Shown: positions 51,684 to 61,138, numbered from the stretch's first letter. The stretch is 64,000 nucleotides of DNA from an uncultured Lachnospiraceae bacterium (GCA_910584845.1 CAJUDH010000003.1:221795-285794), one strand, 5' to 3'. Numbers and translations: made by a program. Notes: generated by a model not told the origin, from the letters alone.

Positions 51684-51714
51684 GTGGACGATGCACAGGA
51701 TGGAGGAAAGATAA

Positions 51715-52989
51715 ATGAAAATTTTAATCGTAGGCGGCGGCGGCCGGGAGCATGCCATTGCCTGGAAGGCGGCCCAGAGCCCGAAGGTAGAGAAAATTTA
51801 TTGCGCCCCAGGCAACGCCGGGATTGCCCAGGTGGCGGAATGCGTGGATATTGGCGTTATGGACTTTGACCGGCTGGTGGCTTTTGCCAGGGAAAAAGAA
51901 GTGGACCTGACTGTCGTGGCGCCGGACGACCCGTTGGCGGCCGGGGCGGTGGACGCTTTTGAAGCGGCAGGGCTAAGGGCGTTCGGCCCCAGGAAAAACG
52001 CGGCGGTCCTGGAAGGGTCTAAGGCATTTTCCAAAGATTTGATGAAAAAATACGGGATCCCCACTGCAGGCTATGAGACTTTCGATTCACCGGAGGCGGC
52101 CTTGGCCTATTTGGAGACGGCGGCCCTGCCGATTGTGCTGAAAGCAGACGGGCTTGCCCTGGGCAAGGGTGTGCTGATCTGCAATACCCTGGACGAGGCG
52201 AGGGAAGGGGTCCGGACGCTGATGATGGACAAGCAGTTTGGCGCCGCGGGCAACCGGATTGTCATAGAGGAATTTTTGACCGGGAGGGAAGTGTCGGTAC
52301 TGTCCTTTGTGGACGGGAAATCCATCAAGGTTATGGCTTCCGCCCAGGACCACAAACGGGCCAAAGACGGCGATAAGGGGTTAAACACCGGCGGCATGGG
52401 GACATTTTCGCCCAGCCCCTTCTACACGGAGGAAGTAGACCGGTTTTGCCGGAAAAACATTTACCAGCCCACCGTAGACGCCATGAGGGCAGAGGGCCGG
52501 GAATTTAAGGGGGTTATATTTTTCGGGCTGATGCTTACCCCGGAGGGGCCTAAAGTGCTGGAATACAATGCCCGGTTCGGGGACCCTGAGGCCCAGGTTG
52601 TGCTGCCGCGGATGAAAAATGATTTGGTGGATGTTTTCGAGGCCTGTATTGACGGCACTTTGGATCAGGTGGAGCTGGAGTTTGCGGATGATGCAGCGGT
52701 GTGCGTTGTGCTGGCGTCTGCAGGCTATCCGGAACATTACGAAAAGGGCTATGAGATTTCCGGCCTGGAAAAGTTTGCGGGGACAGACGGGTACTATGTG
52801 TTCCACGCAGGGAGCAAGTTTGGCCCGAACGGCAAAATCGTCACCAATGGCGGCCGGGTGCTGGGCGTTACGGCAGTGGGGGCCGACTTAAAAGAAGCCC
52901 GCGCCAACGCATACCAGGCGGCAGGATGGGTAGAATTCGGCAATAAATATATGCGCCGCGACATCGGGAAGGCAATTGACGAGGCATAA
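51715..52989 (+). CDS. purD: Phosphoribosylamine-glycine ligase
   Basis: 424 residues. ILIVGGGGREHAIAWK at the start (GAR synthetase N domain), ATP-grasp core LPIVLKADGLALGKGV and FLTGREVSVLSFVDG, then GGMGTFSPSPF and EYNARFGDPEAQVVLP for metal and ATP binding. It adds glycine to phosphoribosylamine. Follows AGGAAAG. A terminator follows. The remaining purine genes (purF, C, L, B, H) are not in the window. Confidence 0.96.
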   Translation: MKILIVGGGGREHAIAWKAAQSPKVEKIYCAPGNAGIAQVAECVDIGVMDFDRLVAFAREKEVDLTVVAPDDPLAAGAVDAFEAAGLRAFGPRKNAAVLEGSKAFSKDLMKKYGIPTAGYETFDSPEAALAYLETAALPIVLKADGLALGKGVLICNTLDEAREGVRTLMMDKQFGAAGNRIVIEEFLTGREVSVLSFVDGKSIKVMASAQDHKRAKDGDKGLNTGGMGTFSPSPFYTEEVDRFCRKNIYQPTVDAMRAEGREFKGVIFFGLMLTPEGPKVLEYNARFGDPEAQVVLPRMKNDLVDVFEACIDGTLDQVELEFADDAAVCVVLASAGYPEHYEKGYEISGLEKFAGTDGYYVFHAGSKFGPNGKIVTNGGRVLGVTAVGADLKEARANAYQAAGWVEFGNKYMRRDIGKAIDEA

Positions 52990-53017
52990 GGCAAACCAGT
53001 GGCCCCGATGGCAAAAA

Positions 53018-53051
53018 ACAGCTTTGTTACCTTTGGCAAGGCTGTCTTTTT
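53018..53051 (+). terminator. Terminator after purD
   Basis: Stem ACAGCTTTG (53018-53026) with CAAGGCTGT (53037-53045), two G-T pairs, then CTTTTTG. Confidence 0.7.
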
Positions 53052-53126
53052 GATATTAAAATAAAGGGGCCCCGGGGCCTTGCCAAGAGGGGCAGGCCGA
53101 AGGGATTATAAAAAGGATGGTAAGCC

Positions 53127-53822
53127 ATGGCTTTATATGGGATTGGGGATTTTCATTTGTCATTTATGGCCAACAGGCCCATGGACGTATTTGGGCCCGA
53201 ATGGAAGGACCACGCAAAACGGCTGCAAGAAAACTGGCAGCGGCTGGTGAAGCCGGAAGATACCGTGGTGGCAACCGGTGACCATTCCTGGGGGAGGAAC
53301 CTGAAAGAATGCCGCCAGGACCTGGAGTTTATCGAGGCGCTTCCAGGAAGGAAGATTTTGCTCCGGGGGAACCATGATATGTTTTGGAGCGCCAAGAAAA
53401 CCCCTCAGCTAAACCAAAGGTTTGCCGGCCGGCTGGAGTTTTTGCAGGATAACTTTTTTGCTTACGGGGATTATGCCCTGGTGGGGACGAAAGGCTATTG
53501 TGACGAGGGGAGGGATACGCCCAGGCAGGTGGAAAAGCTGTTGAAGCGGGAAACGGCCCGCCTGCGGCTTTCCTTTTCCCTGGCCAGGGAAGCGGGCTAT
53601 GAGAAATTTATTATGTTCCTCCATTACCCGCCTACCAGCCTTTATGAGGCGGAAAGCTGCTTTACCCGTATGGCGGAGGAATACGGGGCTGAGAAAGTAG
53701 TATATTCCCACTGCCATGGGAAGGCGCGGTATGGGGACAGTATCCGGGGGGCTTTTCACGGAATCGAGTATAAGCTGGTGTCTTCGGATTATTTGGCATT
53801 TGTGCCGGAACGGATATTATAA
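53127..53822 (+). CDS. Calcineurin-like metallophosphoesterase
   Basis: 231 residues. Metal-site motifs in order: GIGDFHLSF (Asp-x-His), TGDHSWG, LLRGNHDMFW, FLHYPPTS and YSHCHG (here Cys in place of the more usual Gly in the GHxH segment). This subgroup resembles the YkuE-like/serine-threonine phosphatase type of unknown substrate. No signal peptide. ATG follows AAAAGGATGG. Likely first of a group with proC. Confidence 0.85.
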   Translation: MALYGIGDFHLSFMANRPMDVFGPEWKDHAKRLQENWQRLVKPEDTVVATGDHSWGRNLKECRQDLEFIEALPGRKILLRGNHDMFWSAKKTPQLNQRFAGRLEFLQDNFFAYGDYALVGTKGYCDEGRDTPRQVEKLLKRETARLRLSFSLAREAGYEKFIMFLHYPPTSLYEAESCFTRMAEEYGAEKVVYSHCHGKARYGDSIRGAFHGIEYKLVSSDYLAFVPERIL

Positions 53823-53872
53823 GGCCGATTATGTAGGGCAAGGTTTGAGGAAAACAAGGCAAGGAGGGCGCC

Positions 53873-54682
53873 ATGGAGGGTTTTCGATATAAATTTGGTT
53901 TTATCGGTGCTGGAAATATGGGATTTGCCATTATGAAAGGGCTTTTGAAGGTTTTTGAGCCGGGGCAGGTCACCTTTTACGAAAAAAATGTCCGGAGGGC
54001 CGAGGACGTGGCGGCGCGGACCGGGGCTGAGCCGGCAAAAAGCGGATTTGACTGTGCGTCTTCGTCTGAGTACGTGATATTGGCGGTTAAGCCCCAGCAG
54101 CTGGAAGGGGTGGTGCAGGAAATCAGGGGCGGGGTCTCGGGCCGCCAGGTTTTGGTTTCCATTGCCCCGGGCATTACCATTGCAAGCCTGAAAGGGTATT
54201 TTGGGGAGGGGTGCCGGGTGGTAAGGGCCATGCCCAACACGCCGGCGCTGGTAGGCGAAGGCATGACCGGCGTCTGCTATGACGCGGGGCAGTTTTCCCA
54301 GGAGGAACAGCAGACGGTCCAGGCATTTTTCCAGTCCTTTGGAAAAATGGTGCTGGTGGAAGAAAAACTGATCAACGCTGTGGTGTGCGTTAGCGGAAGT
54401 TCCCCGGCCTACGCTTACCTGTTTATAGAGGCATTGGCGGACAGCGGCGTGAAATACGGGCTGCCCCGGGCCATGGCCTATGAACTGGCTGCCCAGGCCT
54501 TGCTGGGGAGCGCTAAAATGGTGCTGGAAACCGGGAAACATCCAGGGGAGCTTAAGGACCAGGTGTGTTCCCCCGGCGGTACCACCATCGCAGCGGTAGC
54601 GGCGTTGGAAGAAGCCGGCCTGCGCAATGCGGTCCTCAAGGCCGGGGACGCATGTTACGCAAAATGCGGGGCGATCCGGTAA
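53873..54682 (+). CDS. proC: Pyrroline-5-carboxylate reductase
   Basis: 269 residues. FGFIGAGNMGFAIMKGLL is the NADPH-binding loop; VILAVKPQQL, VRAMPNTPALVGEGMTG and VSGSSPAYAYLFIEALADSG with VCSPGGTTIAAVAALEEAGLR are the family signatures. It performs the last step of proline synthesis. ATG after AAGGAGGGC. Confidence 0.95.
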   Translation: MEGFRYKFGFIGAGNMGFAIMKGLLKVFEPGQVTFYEKNVRRAEDVAARTGAEPAKSGFDCASSSEYVILAVKPQQLEGVVQEIRGGVSGRQVLVSIAPGITIASLKGYFGEGCRVVRAMPNTPALVGEGMTGVCYDAGQFSQEEQQTVQAFFQSFGKMVLVEEKLINAVVCVSGSSPAYAYLFIEALADSGVKYGLPRAMAYELAAQALLGSAKMVLETGKHPGELKDQVCSPGGTTIAAVAALEEAGLRNAVLKAGDACYAKCGAIR

Positions 54683-54805
54683 ATGGGTTTGAAGCGCCGC
54701 AGCCAAAACGGAGTGGGCCGGTAACCGGGCGTACGGCCTTTGGCGCAGGGGTCCGGTATTGGCGGATGAAACAGGTTGAGGAAAGGAAAGGGAGGAAAAG
54801 AAGAC

Positions 54806-55384
54806 ATGGAAAAGGACAGGGAGAACGGGCAGAAGGAAAACAGGCCTGTGGTGGAGCCGGTGATCCGGGTAGACCGGCAGCTTAAGTTTACCGGGGCCAT
54901 TTTGAATATTTATGAAGACACGGTTATTGCCAACGGCCATGAGGCCCATTGGGATTTTATCCACCATGACGGGGCGGCTGCCGTGGTGCCGGTGACCGAC
55001 GACGGGAAAATTTTGATGGTACGCCAGTACCGCAACGCCTTGGACCGGGAGACCCTGGAGATCCCGGCAGGAAAGCTGGACGCCCCCGGCGAACCTAAGA
55101 TCGAGTGTGCTTACCGGGAGCTGGAAGAGGAGACGGGGTACCGCTGCGACAACCTGGAGTACCTGATGAGCATTAATACTACCGTAGCTTTTTGCGACGA
55201 AGCCATTGACGTCTTTGTGGCCCGGAATTTGATCCCTTCCCACCAGCATTTGGACGAGGACGAGGTAATCTATGTGGAGGCATGGCCGGTGGAAGAACTG
55301 GAAAAACTGATCTATTCCGGAAAAATGACGGACGGGAAGACGGTGGCGGCTATTTTGGCCTATGCCAGGAAATATTTGAGATAG
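54806..55384 (+). CDS. nudF: Nudix hydrolase, ADP-ribose pyrophosphatase type
   Basis: 192 residues from the ATG at 54806; a TTG at 54776 is an alternative. AVVPVTDDGKILMVRQYRNA is typical of ADP-ribose pyrophosphatases. The Nudix box is PAGKLDAPGEPKIECAYREL plus EEETGY, with one extra residue in the first gap compared with the minimal G-x5-E. Place in front of the spoIIM-like gene and xerD matches the nudF-spoIIM-xerD order of Bacillus. Confidence 0.88.
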   Translation: MEKDRENGQKENRPVVEPVIRVDRQLKFTGAILNIYEDTVIANGHEAHWDFIHHDGAAAVVPVTDDGKILMVRQYRNALDRETLEIPAGKLDAPGEPKIECAYRELEEETGYRCDNLEYLMSINTTVAFCDEAIDVFVARNLIPSHQHLDEDEVIYVEAWPVEELEKLIYSGKMTDGKTVAAILAYARKYLR

Positions 55385-55600
55385 GGTCCGGGCGTATTCG
55401 TCCATTGCCGCAGATAACCGGACGGGCGCCTGGGGCATGGTTGGAAGCGTGCAGGAAAAAAAGCCGGCCGGCGCCATCCAAAGCTTTTGGCCTGCGCGGC
55501 GGGGAAAACCGGCCGGCGGTTTGAGGGCGGCCTTTGCGAAACAATGTATTAGTATAAGATACCCTCCCCCCACATAGACTGTAAAAAAACGGTGGCCGGT

Positions 55601-56128
55601 ATGAGGCGGAGGAACCAGGGGATTTACTTGCTATTCTGGATTGGGGCAGGGCTTTTGTTGGCTACAGTGGCTGCCAACCAAATGTTTGCCTCGGGGGTGG
55701 TGGATTATCATGTGCTTTATGGCTACCTGCAGCGGGGCTGGGAAAATACCAAAGAAAAACAGCTGGGCAGCGTGATCCGGATTTTGCTGGTCCGGATTTT
55801 GCAGACCGCGGTGGTAGAAGTGCTGTGCAGGGGGCGTATGAACCGGCTGTCCGTGGGGGTTTTGCTTTCCTGGGCCGGCTGTGGGGCGGGGTTTTCCATG
55901 GCGCTTATGACTTGGCACAGGGGGGCTTACGGGCTTATTGTGTTCCTTTTGTCCAATTTTCCCCATCAATTGTTTTATGGCATGGCATGGGGGATCTTGA
56001 TTATCCGGTGCCTGTCTGGCTATGAAGCCCGCAGAAACCGGTTTTGGGGGGCCGTGCTGGCCTGCCTGCTGTTCGGGATATTGTCAGAAGTCCATGTCAA
56101 TCCCATGTTGCTGCCCCTGATTTCTTAA
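55601..56128 (+). CDS. spoIIM: SpoIIM-like membrane protein (diverged)
   Basis: 175 residues from the ATG at 55601 (an in-frame GTG at 55592 is possible; neither has a strong ribosome binding site). Five or so hydrophobic segments, including YLLFWIGAGLLLATVAANQM, VGVLLSWAGCGAGFSMALMT, GLIVFLLSNFPHQLFYGMAW and FWGAVLACLLFGILSEV. The N-terminal AANQMFASGVVDYHVLYGYL segment and the place between the Nudix and xerD genes agree with SpoIIM, which works with SpoIID and SpoIIP in engulfment. Identity rests on position and topology more than on motifs. Confidence 0.55.
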   Translation: MRRRNQGIYLLFWIGAGLLLATVAANQMFASGVVDYHVLYGYLQRGWENTKEKQLGSVIRILLVRILQTAVVEVLCRGRMNRLSVGVLLSWAGCGAGFSMALMTWHRGAYGLIVFLLSNFPHQLFYGMAWGILIIRCLSGYEARRNRFWGAVLACLLFGILSEVHVNPMLLPLIS

Positions 56129-56242
56129 AGGGGCCCGGGCACCAAACGGGGAGGTTTGGCAGGTTCGATGCCAGAGGGCAGTATGGTGGTGGTATGTTAT
56201 GGGAATTTAGGTTAAATGTACCATAAAGTGGGAAAAATATGT

Positions 56243-56271
56243 TTGATTTTCCGGAAAAATAGAGCTATAAT
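56243..56271 (+). promoter_or_regulatory. xerD: Promoter of xerD
   Basis: TTGATT (56243-56248), 17-base spacer, TATAAT (56266-56271). It produces a leader of about 140 bases. Confidence 0.78.
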
Positions 56272-56416
56272 GTAGAAAAGTGGTTATTTTCACGCAAGGA
56301 AGCCTGCCAGGCAGCGTTTCCCCTACGGAGTGCCCCAAAGAACACGCCGGCGGGATTGGCATAGCCACGGTAACTCGACATCATTGCTCTTATAGAAGGG
56401 GATTAGGGAAAGTGGC
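56272..56416 (+). promoter_or_regulatory. Structured leader of xerD, type unknown
   Basis: The leader has a hairpin GGAAGC-CTGC-CAG-GCAG-CGTTTCC (about 56298-56321) and further potential pairs, for example TCCCCT with AGGGGA near 56320 and 56400. No match to a known riboswitch, 6S or SRP RNA was recognised. Confidence 0.3.
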
Positions 56417-57304
56417 ATGTTGATGGAGATCGAAACATTTATAGGTTATCTGGAAAATGTTAAAAAGGCTTCCCGGAATACGGTGCTTTCCTACCGGCGG
56501 GACCTTTTGCAGATGGCCTCCTACCTGGAGGGGCAGGGCATCACCGAACCTGAAAAAGTAACCCGGACAAGTTTGAATTCTTACATGCTATATTTGGAAC
56601 AGCAAGGGAAAGCTACTGCCACCATATCCCGGATGCTGGCTTCCACCAAAACATTTTTCCATTATGAAAGGAATGAAGGGAAGGTCCGCCGGGACCCTAC
56701 CGAGCTTTTGAAAGTTCCAAAGGTAGAGAAAAAGCCGCCGGTGGTACTGACTGTGGAAGAGGTAGGGCGGTTTCTTAGCCAGCCGTCTGGGGACACCCCC
56801 AAGGGGGCACGTGACAAGGCTATGCTGGAGCTTTTGTATGCCACGGGCATACGGGCATCGGAACTGGTGGGGCTTCAGCTGCAGGATGTGAACCTCCCAT
56901 TGGGTTTTATTACTTGCCGTGACGGGCAGAAAGAGAGGGTGGTCCCTTTTGGGAAAGAGGCCAGCCGTTCGTTGCAGTATTACCTGAACCATGCCAGGAA
57001 GGCTTTGCTGAAAGGGAAGGAATCCTCCTGGCTCTTTACCAACTGTAACGGAAAACCCATGTCCCGCCAGGGTTTTTGGAAGATTGTCAAATATTATGGG
57101 GAAAAGGCGGGGATCCAGGCTGACATTACCCCCCATTCCTTGCGGCATTCTTTCGCAGTCCACCTGATTAATGGCGGCGCAGGCCTGCAGGCGGTACAGG
57201 CTATGCTGGGCCACTCCGATTTGGCTACTACCCAGGCTTATGTGAACTATATGCAAAAGGGCGGGCTGTGGTCGGCCTATGCGGAAGCCCACCCAAGGGG
57301 GTGA
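56417..57304 (+). CDS. xerD: Tyrosine recombinase XerD
   Basis: 295 residues; the start is the ATG at 56417 (another at 56423). N-terminal core-binding domain FIGYLENVKKASRNTVLSYRRD. Catalytic residues: Arg in YATGIRASELVGLQL, His and Arg in HSLRHSFAVHL, His in LGHSDLATTQAYV, with Tyr in the last of these. It resolves chromosome dimers at dif. No dif-like site was identified nearby. Confidence 0.92.
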   Translation: MLMEIETFIGYLENVKKASRNTVLSYRRDLLQMASYLEGQGITEPEKVTRTSLNSYMLYLEQQGKATATISRMLASTKTFFHYERNEGKVRRDPTELLKVPKVEKKPPVVLTVEEVGRFLSQPSGDTPKGARDKAMLELLYATGIRASELVGLQLQDVNLPLGFITCRDGQKERVVPFGKEASRSLQYYLNHARKALLKGKESSWLFTNCNGKPMSRQGFWKIVKYYGEKAGIQADITPHSLRHSFAVHLINGGAGLQAVQAMLGHSDLATTQAYVNYMQKGGLWSAYAEAHPRG

Positions 57305-57430
57305 CCGTTTGCAAATCCCTTTTCGGGAAAGCCAGGCAGCCGGCACAGGCTATTTGCGGCTTGTGGGGACAGCGTATCTGATTTTGCCGTAATGGCCACA
57401 AAATATTTCATTGGTTAGTTTTTTAAGAAG

Positions 57431-57466
57431 AAAGGGGCGGAACCAGGGACAGCGTTTCCGTCCTTT
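57431..57466 (+). terminator. Terminator-like hairpin between xerD and topB
   Basis: AAAGGGGCGGAA (57431-57442) can pair with TTTCCGTCCTTT (57455-57466) with one bulge, with Ts at the end. Moderate strength. Confidence 0.45.
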
Positions 57467-57504
57467 TACAAACGGTATTAAAAAGGGAAGGGATCCTTCA
57501 GCAG

Positions 57505-59670
57505 ATGGGAAAATCATTGTACATAGCCGAAAAACCCAGCGTGGCCCAGCAGTTTGCTGCGGCGTTGAAAATCTCCGGGCGCAAAGGGGACGGGTATATC
57601 GAATCGGATTCTGCCGTGGTGACCTGGTGCGTAGGCCACTTGGTCACTATGAGCTATCCTGAGGCTTATGACCCGAAATATAAGAGATGGAGCCTGCAGG
57701 CATTGCCGTTTTTGCCCAGGGAATTTAAATATCAGGTAATTGAGGGCGTTTCCAAACAGTTTCAGATTGTGAGCAGGCTGCTGAACCGGGAGGATGTGGA
57801 CACCATATATATTTGCACCGACTCCGGAAGGGAAGGGGAATACATTTACCGCCTGGTGGACCAGATGGCCGGCGTGAAAAAGAAAACCCGAAAACGGGTA
57901 TGGATTGATTCCCAGACGGAGGAGGAGATCCTGCGGGGTATCCGAGATGCCAAAGACTGGTCAGATTATGACAATCTGGCGGCCTCTGCCTATTTGCGCG
58001 CCAAAGAGGATTACCTGATGGGGATTAACTTTTCCCGTTTGCTGACCCTCAAATATGGCCCTGCCATATCCGGCTATATGAAGACGGAGCGGACCGTGTT
58101 GTCCGTAGGCCGGGTTATGACCTGCGTCCTGGGGATGGCAGTCCGCCGGGAAAGGGAAATCCGCGAATTTGTAAAAACACCTTTTTATCGGGTGATTGGC
58201 GATTTTGATTCCGGCGGCATGCATTTTGACGGGGAATGGAGGAGCGTGGAAGGTTCGCGCTATTTCCAGTCGCCGTTCCTGTACAAAGAAAACGGCTTTA
58301 AAGAGAGAAGGTACGCGCAGGGGCTGATTGACGCGCTGGGGCAAAACCAGCCGCTGTCGGCAACCATCAAAAAAATAGAAAAAAAGAAAGAATCGAAAAA
58401 CCCTCCCCTGCTCTACAATTTGGCAGAGTTACAGAACGATTGTTCTAAAATGTTTAAAATCAGCCCGGATCAGGCCTTGCAGGTTGTGCAGGAATTGTAT
58501 GAAAAGAAATTGGTCACATACCCCCGCACCGACGCCCGGGTGCTGTCAACGGCGGTGGCCAAAGAGGTCCACCGGAATATCGGCGGGCTGCAAAATTTTG
58601 GCCCCTTGCGCCTGTTTGCCGCAGATGTCTTAAACCGGGGGAGCTATAAGGGCCTTGCCAAAACCCGGTACGTCAACGACAAACAAATCACGGACCATTA
58701 TGCCATCGTGCCCACAGGGCAGGGGTTTGGCGCCATGCGCAGCCTGTCCCCGTTGGCGTTAAACGTGTATGAGCTGATTGCCAGGCGTTTCCTAAGCATT
58801 TTTTACCCGCCTGCCGTATATCGGCGGTACGCTTTGGAGATGGAAGCCGACCGGGAGCATTTTTTTGCCGCTTTCCGGGTACTGTTGGATGCCGGCTATT
58901 TAAAAGTGGCAGACGTGTCCCATTTCCGGAAAAAAGAGTCCGGGGCACCGGGGAAGGAAAAGGCACCAAAAGGCGACCCAGACAAAGGGAACGAGAAAGA
59001 AGAGTCGGAGCTGAACAGCAAAAACCAGGAAGACCCACGGTTTATAGCCATGCTGGAGACTTTAAAGAAGGGCATGTCCCTGCCCATAAGCCGTTTAAGC
59101 GTCAAAGAAGGGGAAACTTCCCCGCCCAAGCGATATTCTTCCGGGTCTATGATCCTGGCTATGGAAAATGCGGGGCAACTGATTGAAGACGAGGAACTGC
59201 GGGCCCAGATCAAGGGCAGCGGCATCGGTACCAGCGCCACGCGGGCAGAAATTTTAAAAAAACTGGTGAATATCAAATATTTGGCGCTAAACGGGAAGAC
59301 CCAGGTAATTATGCCCACCCTGTTGGGGGAATTGATTTTTGACGTGGTGAATGTTTCCATCAAGCAGCTGCTAAACCCGGAGCTCACAGCCAGCTGGGAA
59401 AAAGGGCTGGCTTATGTGGCAAGCGGTACGATTACACCTGACGAATACATGGAGAAGCTGGAGCGTTTTGTGGCCGGGCGGACTTATGGGGTATTAAAAC
59501 TGAATAATCAATATGAACTGCGGGAGTATTTTGAGAAGACGGGGAGAAACTATAGTAATTCCCCATGGGCTATAAGCAATGAAAGGCCAACAGCCAAAAA
59601 AGCATCCCCCAAAAAACCCATAAGGGGATCCAAAGGAAAGGAAGAGGAGATAAACGATGAAAAAAAATGA
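57505..59670 (+). CDS. topB: DNA topoisomerase III (type IA)
   Basis: 721 residues. TOPRIM with LYIAEKPSVAQQFAAAL and CTDSGREGEYIYRLVDQ, active-site Tyr339 in KLVTYPRTDARVLS, then KGSGIGTSATRAEILKKL. No C-terminal zinc ribbon is present, unlike topA in this window. It decatenates DNA and acts with RecQ-type helicases. Its 3' end overlaps the next gene by 14 bases. The C-terminus is Lys-rich. Confidence 0.93.
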   Translation: MGKSLYIAEKPSVAQQFAAALKISGRKGDGYIESDSAVVTWCVGHLVTMSYPEAYDPKYKRWSLQALPFLPREFKYQVIEGVSKQFQIVSRLLNREDVDTIYICTDSGREGEYIYRLVDQMAGVKKKTRKRVWIDSQTEEEILRGIRDAKDWSDYDNLAASAYLRAKEDYLMGINFSRLLTLKYGPAISGYMKTERTVLSVGRVMTCVLGMAVRREREIREFVKTPFYRVIGDFDSGGMHFDGEWRSVEGSRYFQSPFLYKENGFKERRYAQGLIDALGQNQPLSATIKKIEKKKESKNPPLLYNLAELQNDCSKMFKISPDQALQVVQELYEKKLVTYPRTDARVLSTAVAKEVHRNIGGLQNFGPLRLFAADVLNRGSYKGLAKTRYVNDKQITDHYAIVPTGQGFGAMRSLSPLALNVYELIARRFLSIFYPPAVYRRYALEMEADREHFFAAFRVLLDAGYLKVADVSHFRKKESGAPGKEKAPKGDPDKGNEKEESELNSKNQEDPRFIAMLETLKKGMSLPISRLSVKEGETSPPKRYSSGSMILAMENAGQLIEDEELRAQIKGSGIGTSATRAEILKKLVNIKYLALNGKTQVIMPTLLGELIFDVVNVSIKQLLNPELTASWEKGLAYVASGTITPDEYMEKLERFVAGRTYGVLKLNNQYELREYFEKTGRNYSNSPWAISNERPTAKKASPKKPIRGSKGKEEEINDEKK

Positions 59671-60334
59671 GATGAAGATTACGGATTTATACAGTTTAGA
59701 GCATACCATGGCCAAGCCCTTGCTGGAAGAATACGAGTATCCCTGGGAGGTACTGCCGCACATCGGGGAGTTTATCCGGGAATTGGGGGAATCTTTGCCA
59801 AAAAGTGAATATGCCAACCCCACGGAAGGGATCTGGATCCACAAGACGGCAAAAGTAGCGCCCACGGCCGGGATCATTGGCCCGGTGGTCATTGGCCCGG
59901 CGGCTGAAATCCGCCACTGTGCTTTTATCCGGGGCAAAGTGCTGGTGGGGGCCAACGCGGTGGTGGGGAATTCTTCCGAACTGAAAAACGTGATTTTGTT
60001 TGACAACGTGCAGGTGCCCCACTATAATTATGTAGGGGATTCTGTGCTGGGGTACAAGGCCCATATGGGCGCCGGTTCCATTACCTCAAATGTAAAATCG
60101 GATAAAACTCTGGTAAAAGTCCATGCAGCAGACGGAGATATTGAGACGGGGCTTAAGAAATTCGGGGCTATGGTAGGCGACCAGGTGGAGGTAGGCTGCG
60201 GATCGGTGCTTAACCCGGGCACCGTGGTGGGGAAAAACGCCAACATCTACCCCCTTTCCAGCGTGCGCTGCTGTGTGGATGCAGATTCCATCTATAAAAA
60301 ACAGGGGGAAGTGGCGCAAAAGGAAGCCAGGTAA
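59657..60334 (+). CDS. Left-handed beta-helix (hexapeptide repeat) acyltransferase-like protein
   Basis: 225 residues. A helical N-terminal part (to about residue 60) then a left-handed beta-helix: GIWIHKTAKVAPTAGIIGPV, VIGPAAEIRHCAFIRGKVLV, GANAVVGNSSELKNVILFDN and VEVGCGSVLNPGTVVGKNAN show the hexapeptide pattern. It resembles the C-terminal part of GlmU-like UDP-N-acetylglucosamine pyrophosphorylase proteins, without the uridyltransferase domain. Substrate unknown. Overlaps topB by 14 bases. Confidence 0.82.
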   Translation: MKKNEMKITDLYSLEHTMAKPLLEEYEYPWEVLPHIGEFIRELGESLPKSEYANPTEGIWIHKTAKVAPTAGIIGPVVIGPAAEIRHCAFIRGKVLVGANAVVGNSSELKNVILFDNVQVPHYNYVGDSVLGYKAHMGAGSITSNVKSDKTLVKVHAADGDIETGLKKFGAMVGDQVEVGCGSVLNPGTVVGKNANIYPLSSVRCCVDADSIYKKQGEVAQKEAR

Positions 60335-60359
60335 GGCCATAAAGAAAACAAGGGGAAAG

Positions 60360-60395
60360 AAAAGCATGCGCCAATCTAGCGGGGCGCATGCTTTT
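60360..60395. terminator. Bidirectional terminator between convergent genes
   Basis: Perfect 13-base-pair stem (60360-60372 with 60383-60395), core AGCATGCGCC, ending in TTTT on the plus side and in four Ts on the minus side. It serves the beta-helix gene and upp. Confidence 0.85.
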
Positions 60396-60454
60396 ACTTT
60401 TATGCCCAGGGGGCAGGGGATGCTGCAAAAGGAAGTTTTGCATACAGGTACCGG

Positions 60455-61084
60455 TTACCTTGTCCCAAAAATACGGTCTCCGGCATCGCCTAGGCCAGGG
60501 CAGATATAGGCGTCTTGGTTTAGGCAGCGGTCCAGGTGGCCGAGGTAGATATGGATGTCCGGATGGGCTTTCTGGAGCCGTTCAATCCCTTCCGGGGCAG
60601 CGATAATGGACATAAACTTGATATTCCTGCCCCCGTGCTGTTTGATAAAGTCAACGGCGGCCACAGCAGACCCGCCGGTGGCCAACATAGGGTCAGTGAC
60701 CAGTATGGTACGCAGTTCGATGGGGGAAGGGAGCTTACAATAATATTCATGGGGCTCGTGGGTCACTTCGTCCCGGTATAAGCCGATATGGCCCACTTTG
60801 GCGCTGGGGACCAGGGCCAGGATACCGTTGACCATCCCAAGCCCGGCCCGGAGGATGGGGACCACCGCCAGCTTTTTGCCGGAGATCATGGGGGTCATGC
60901 AGGCTTCAATGGGGGTCTCCACCGGGACGTCTTCCAGGGGGAGGTCGCGAAGGGCTTCGTATCCCATAAGCATGGCTATTTCTTCGATTAAAGACCGGAA
61001 TTCATTGGTTCCGGTCCTTTTGTCACGCAGAATGGATATTTTGTGCTGAATTAACGGGTGGTGAATGATCGTTAGGTTTTCCAT
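60455..61084 (-). CDS. upp: Uracil phosphoribosyltransferase
   Basis: 209 residues. LTIIHHPLIQHKISILRDKRT and FRSLIEEIAMLMGYEA at the start, ILRAGLGMVNGILALVPSAKV, VTDPMLATGGSAVAAVDFIK (PRPP loop) and YICPGLGDAGDRIFGT at the C-terminus are family hallmarks. It salvages uracil to UMP with PRPP. AAGGAGGC precedes the ATG. It follows the lipoprotein gene by 54 bases and may be co-transcribed. Confidence 0.96.
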   Translation of the reverse strand: MENLTIIHHPLIQHKISILRDKRTGTNEFRSLIEEIAMLMGYEALRDLPLEDVPVETPIEACMTPMISGKKLAVVPILRAGLGMVNGILALVPSAKVGHIGLYRDEVTHEPHEYYCKLPSPIELRTILVTDPMLATGGSAVAAVDFIKQHGGRNIKFMSIIAAPEGIERLQKAHPDIHIYLGHLDRCLNQDAYICPGLGDAGDRIFGTR

Positions 61085-61138
61085 GATAAGCCTCCTTGCG
61101 TTGTTATGTAAAAATGTGGTAGATAAGGTATCCGGCTA

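Noticed and set aside
56272..56416. 6S or SRP RNA in the xerD leader
   Set aside because: No signature loops of these RNAs are present; kept only as a structured leader of unknown type.
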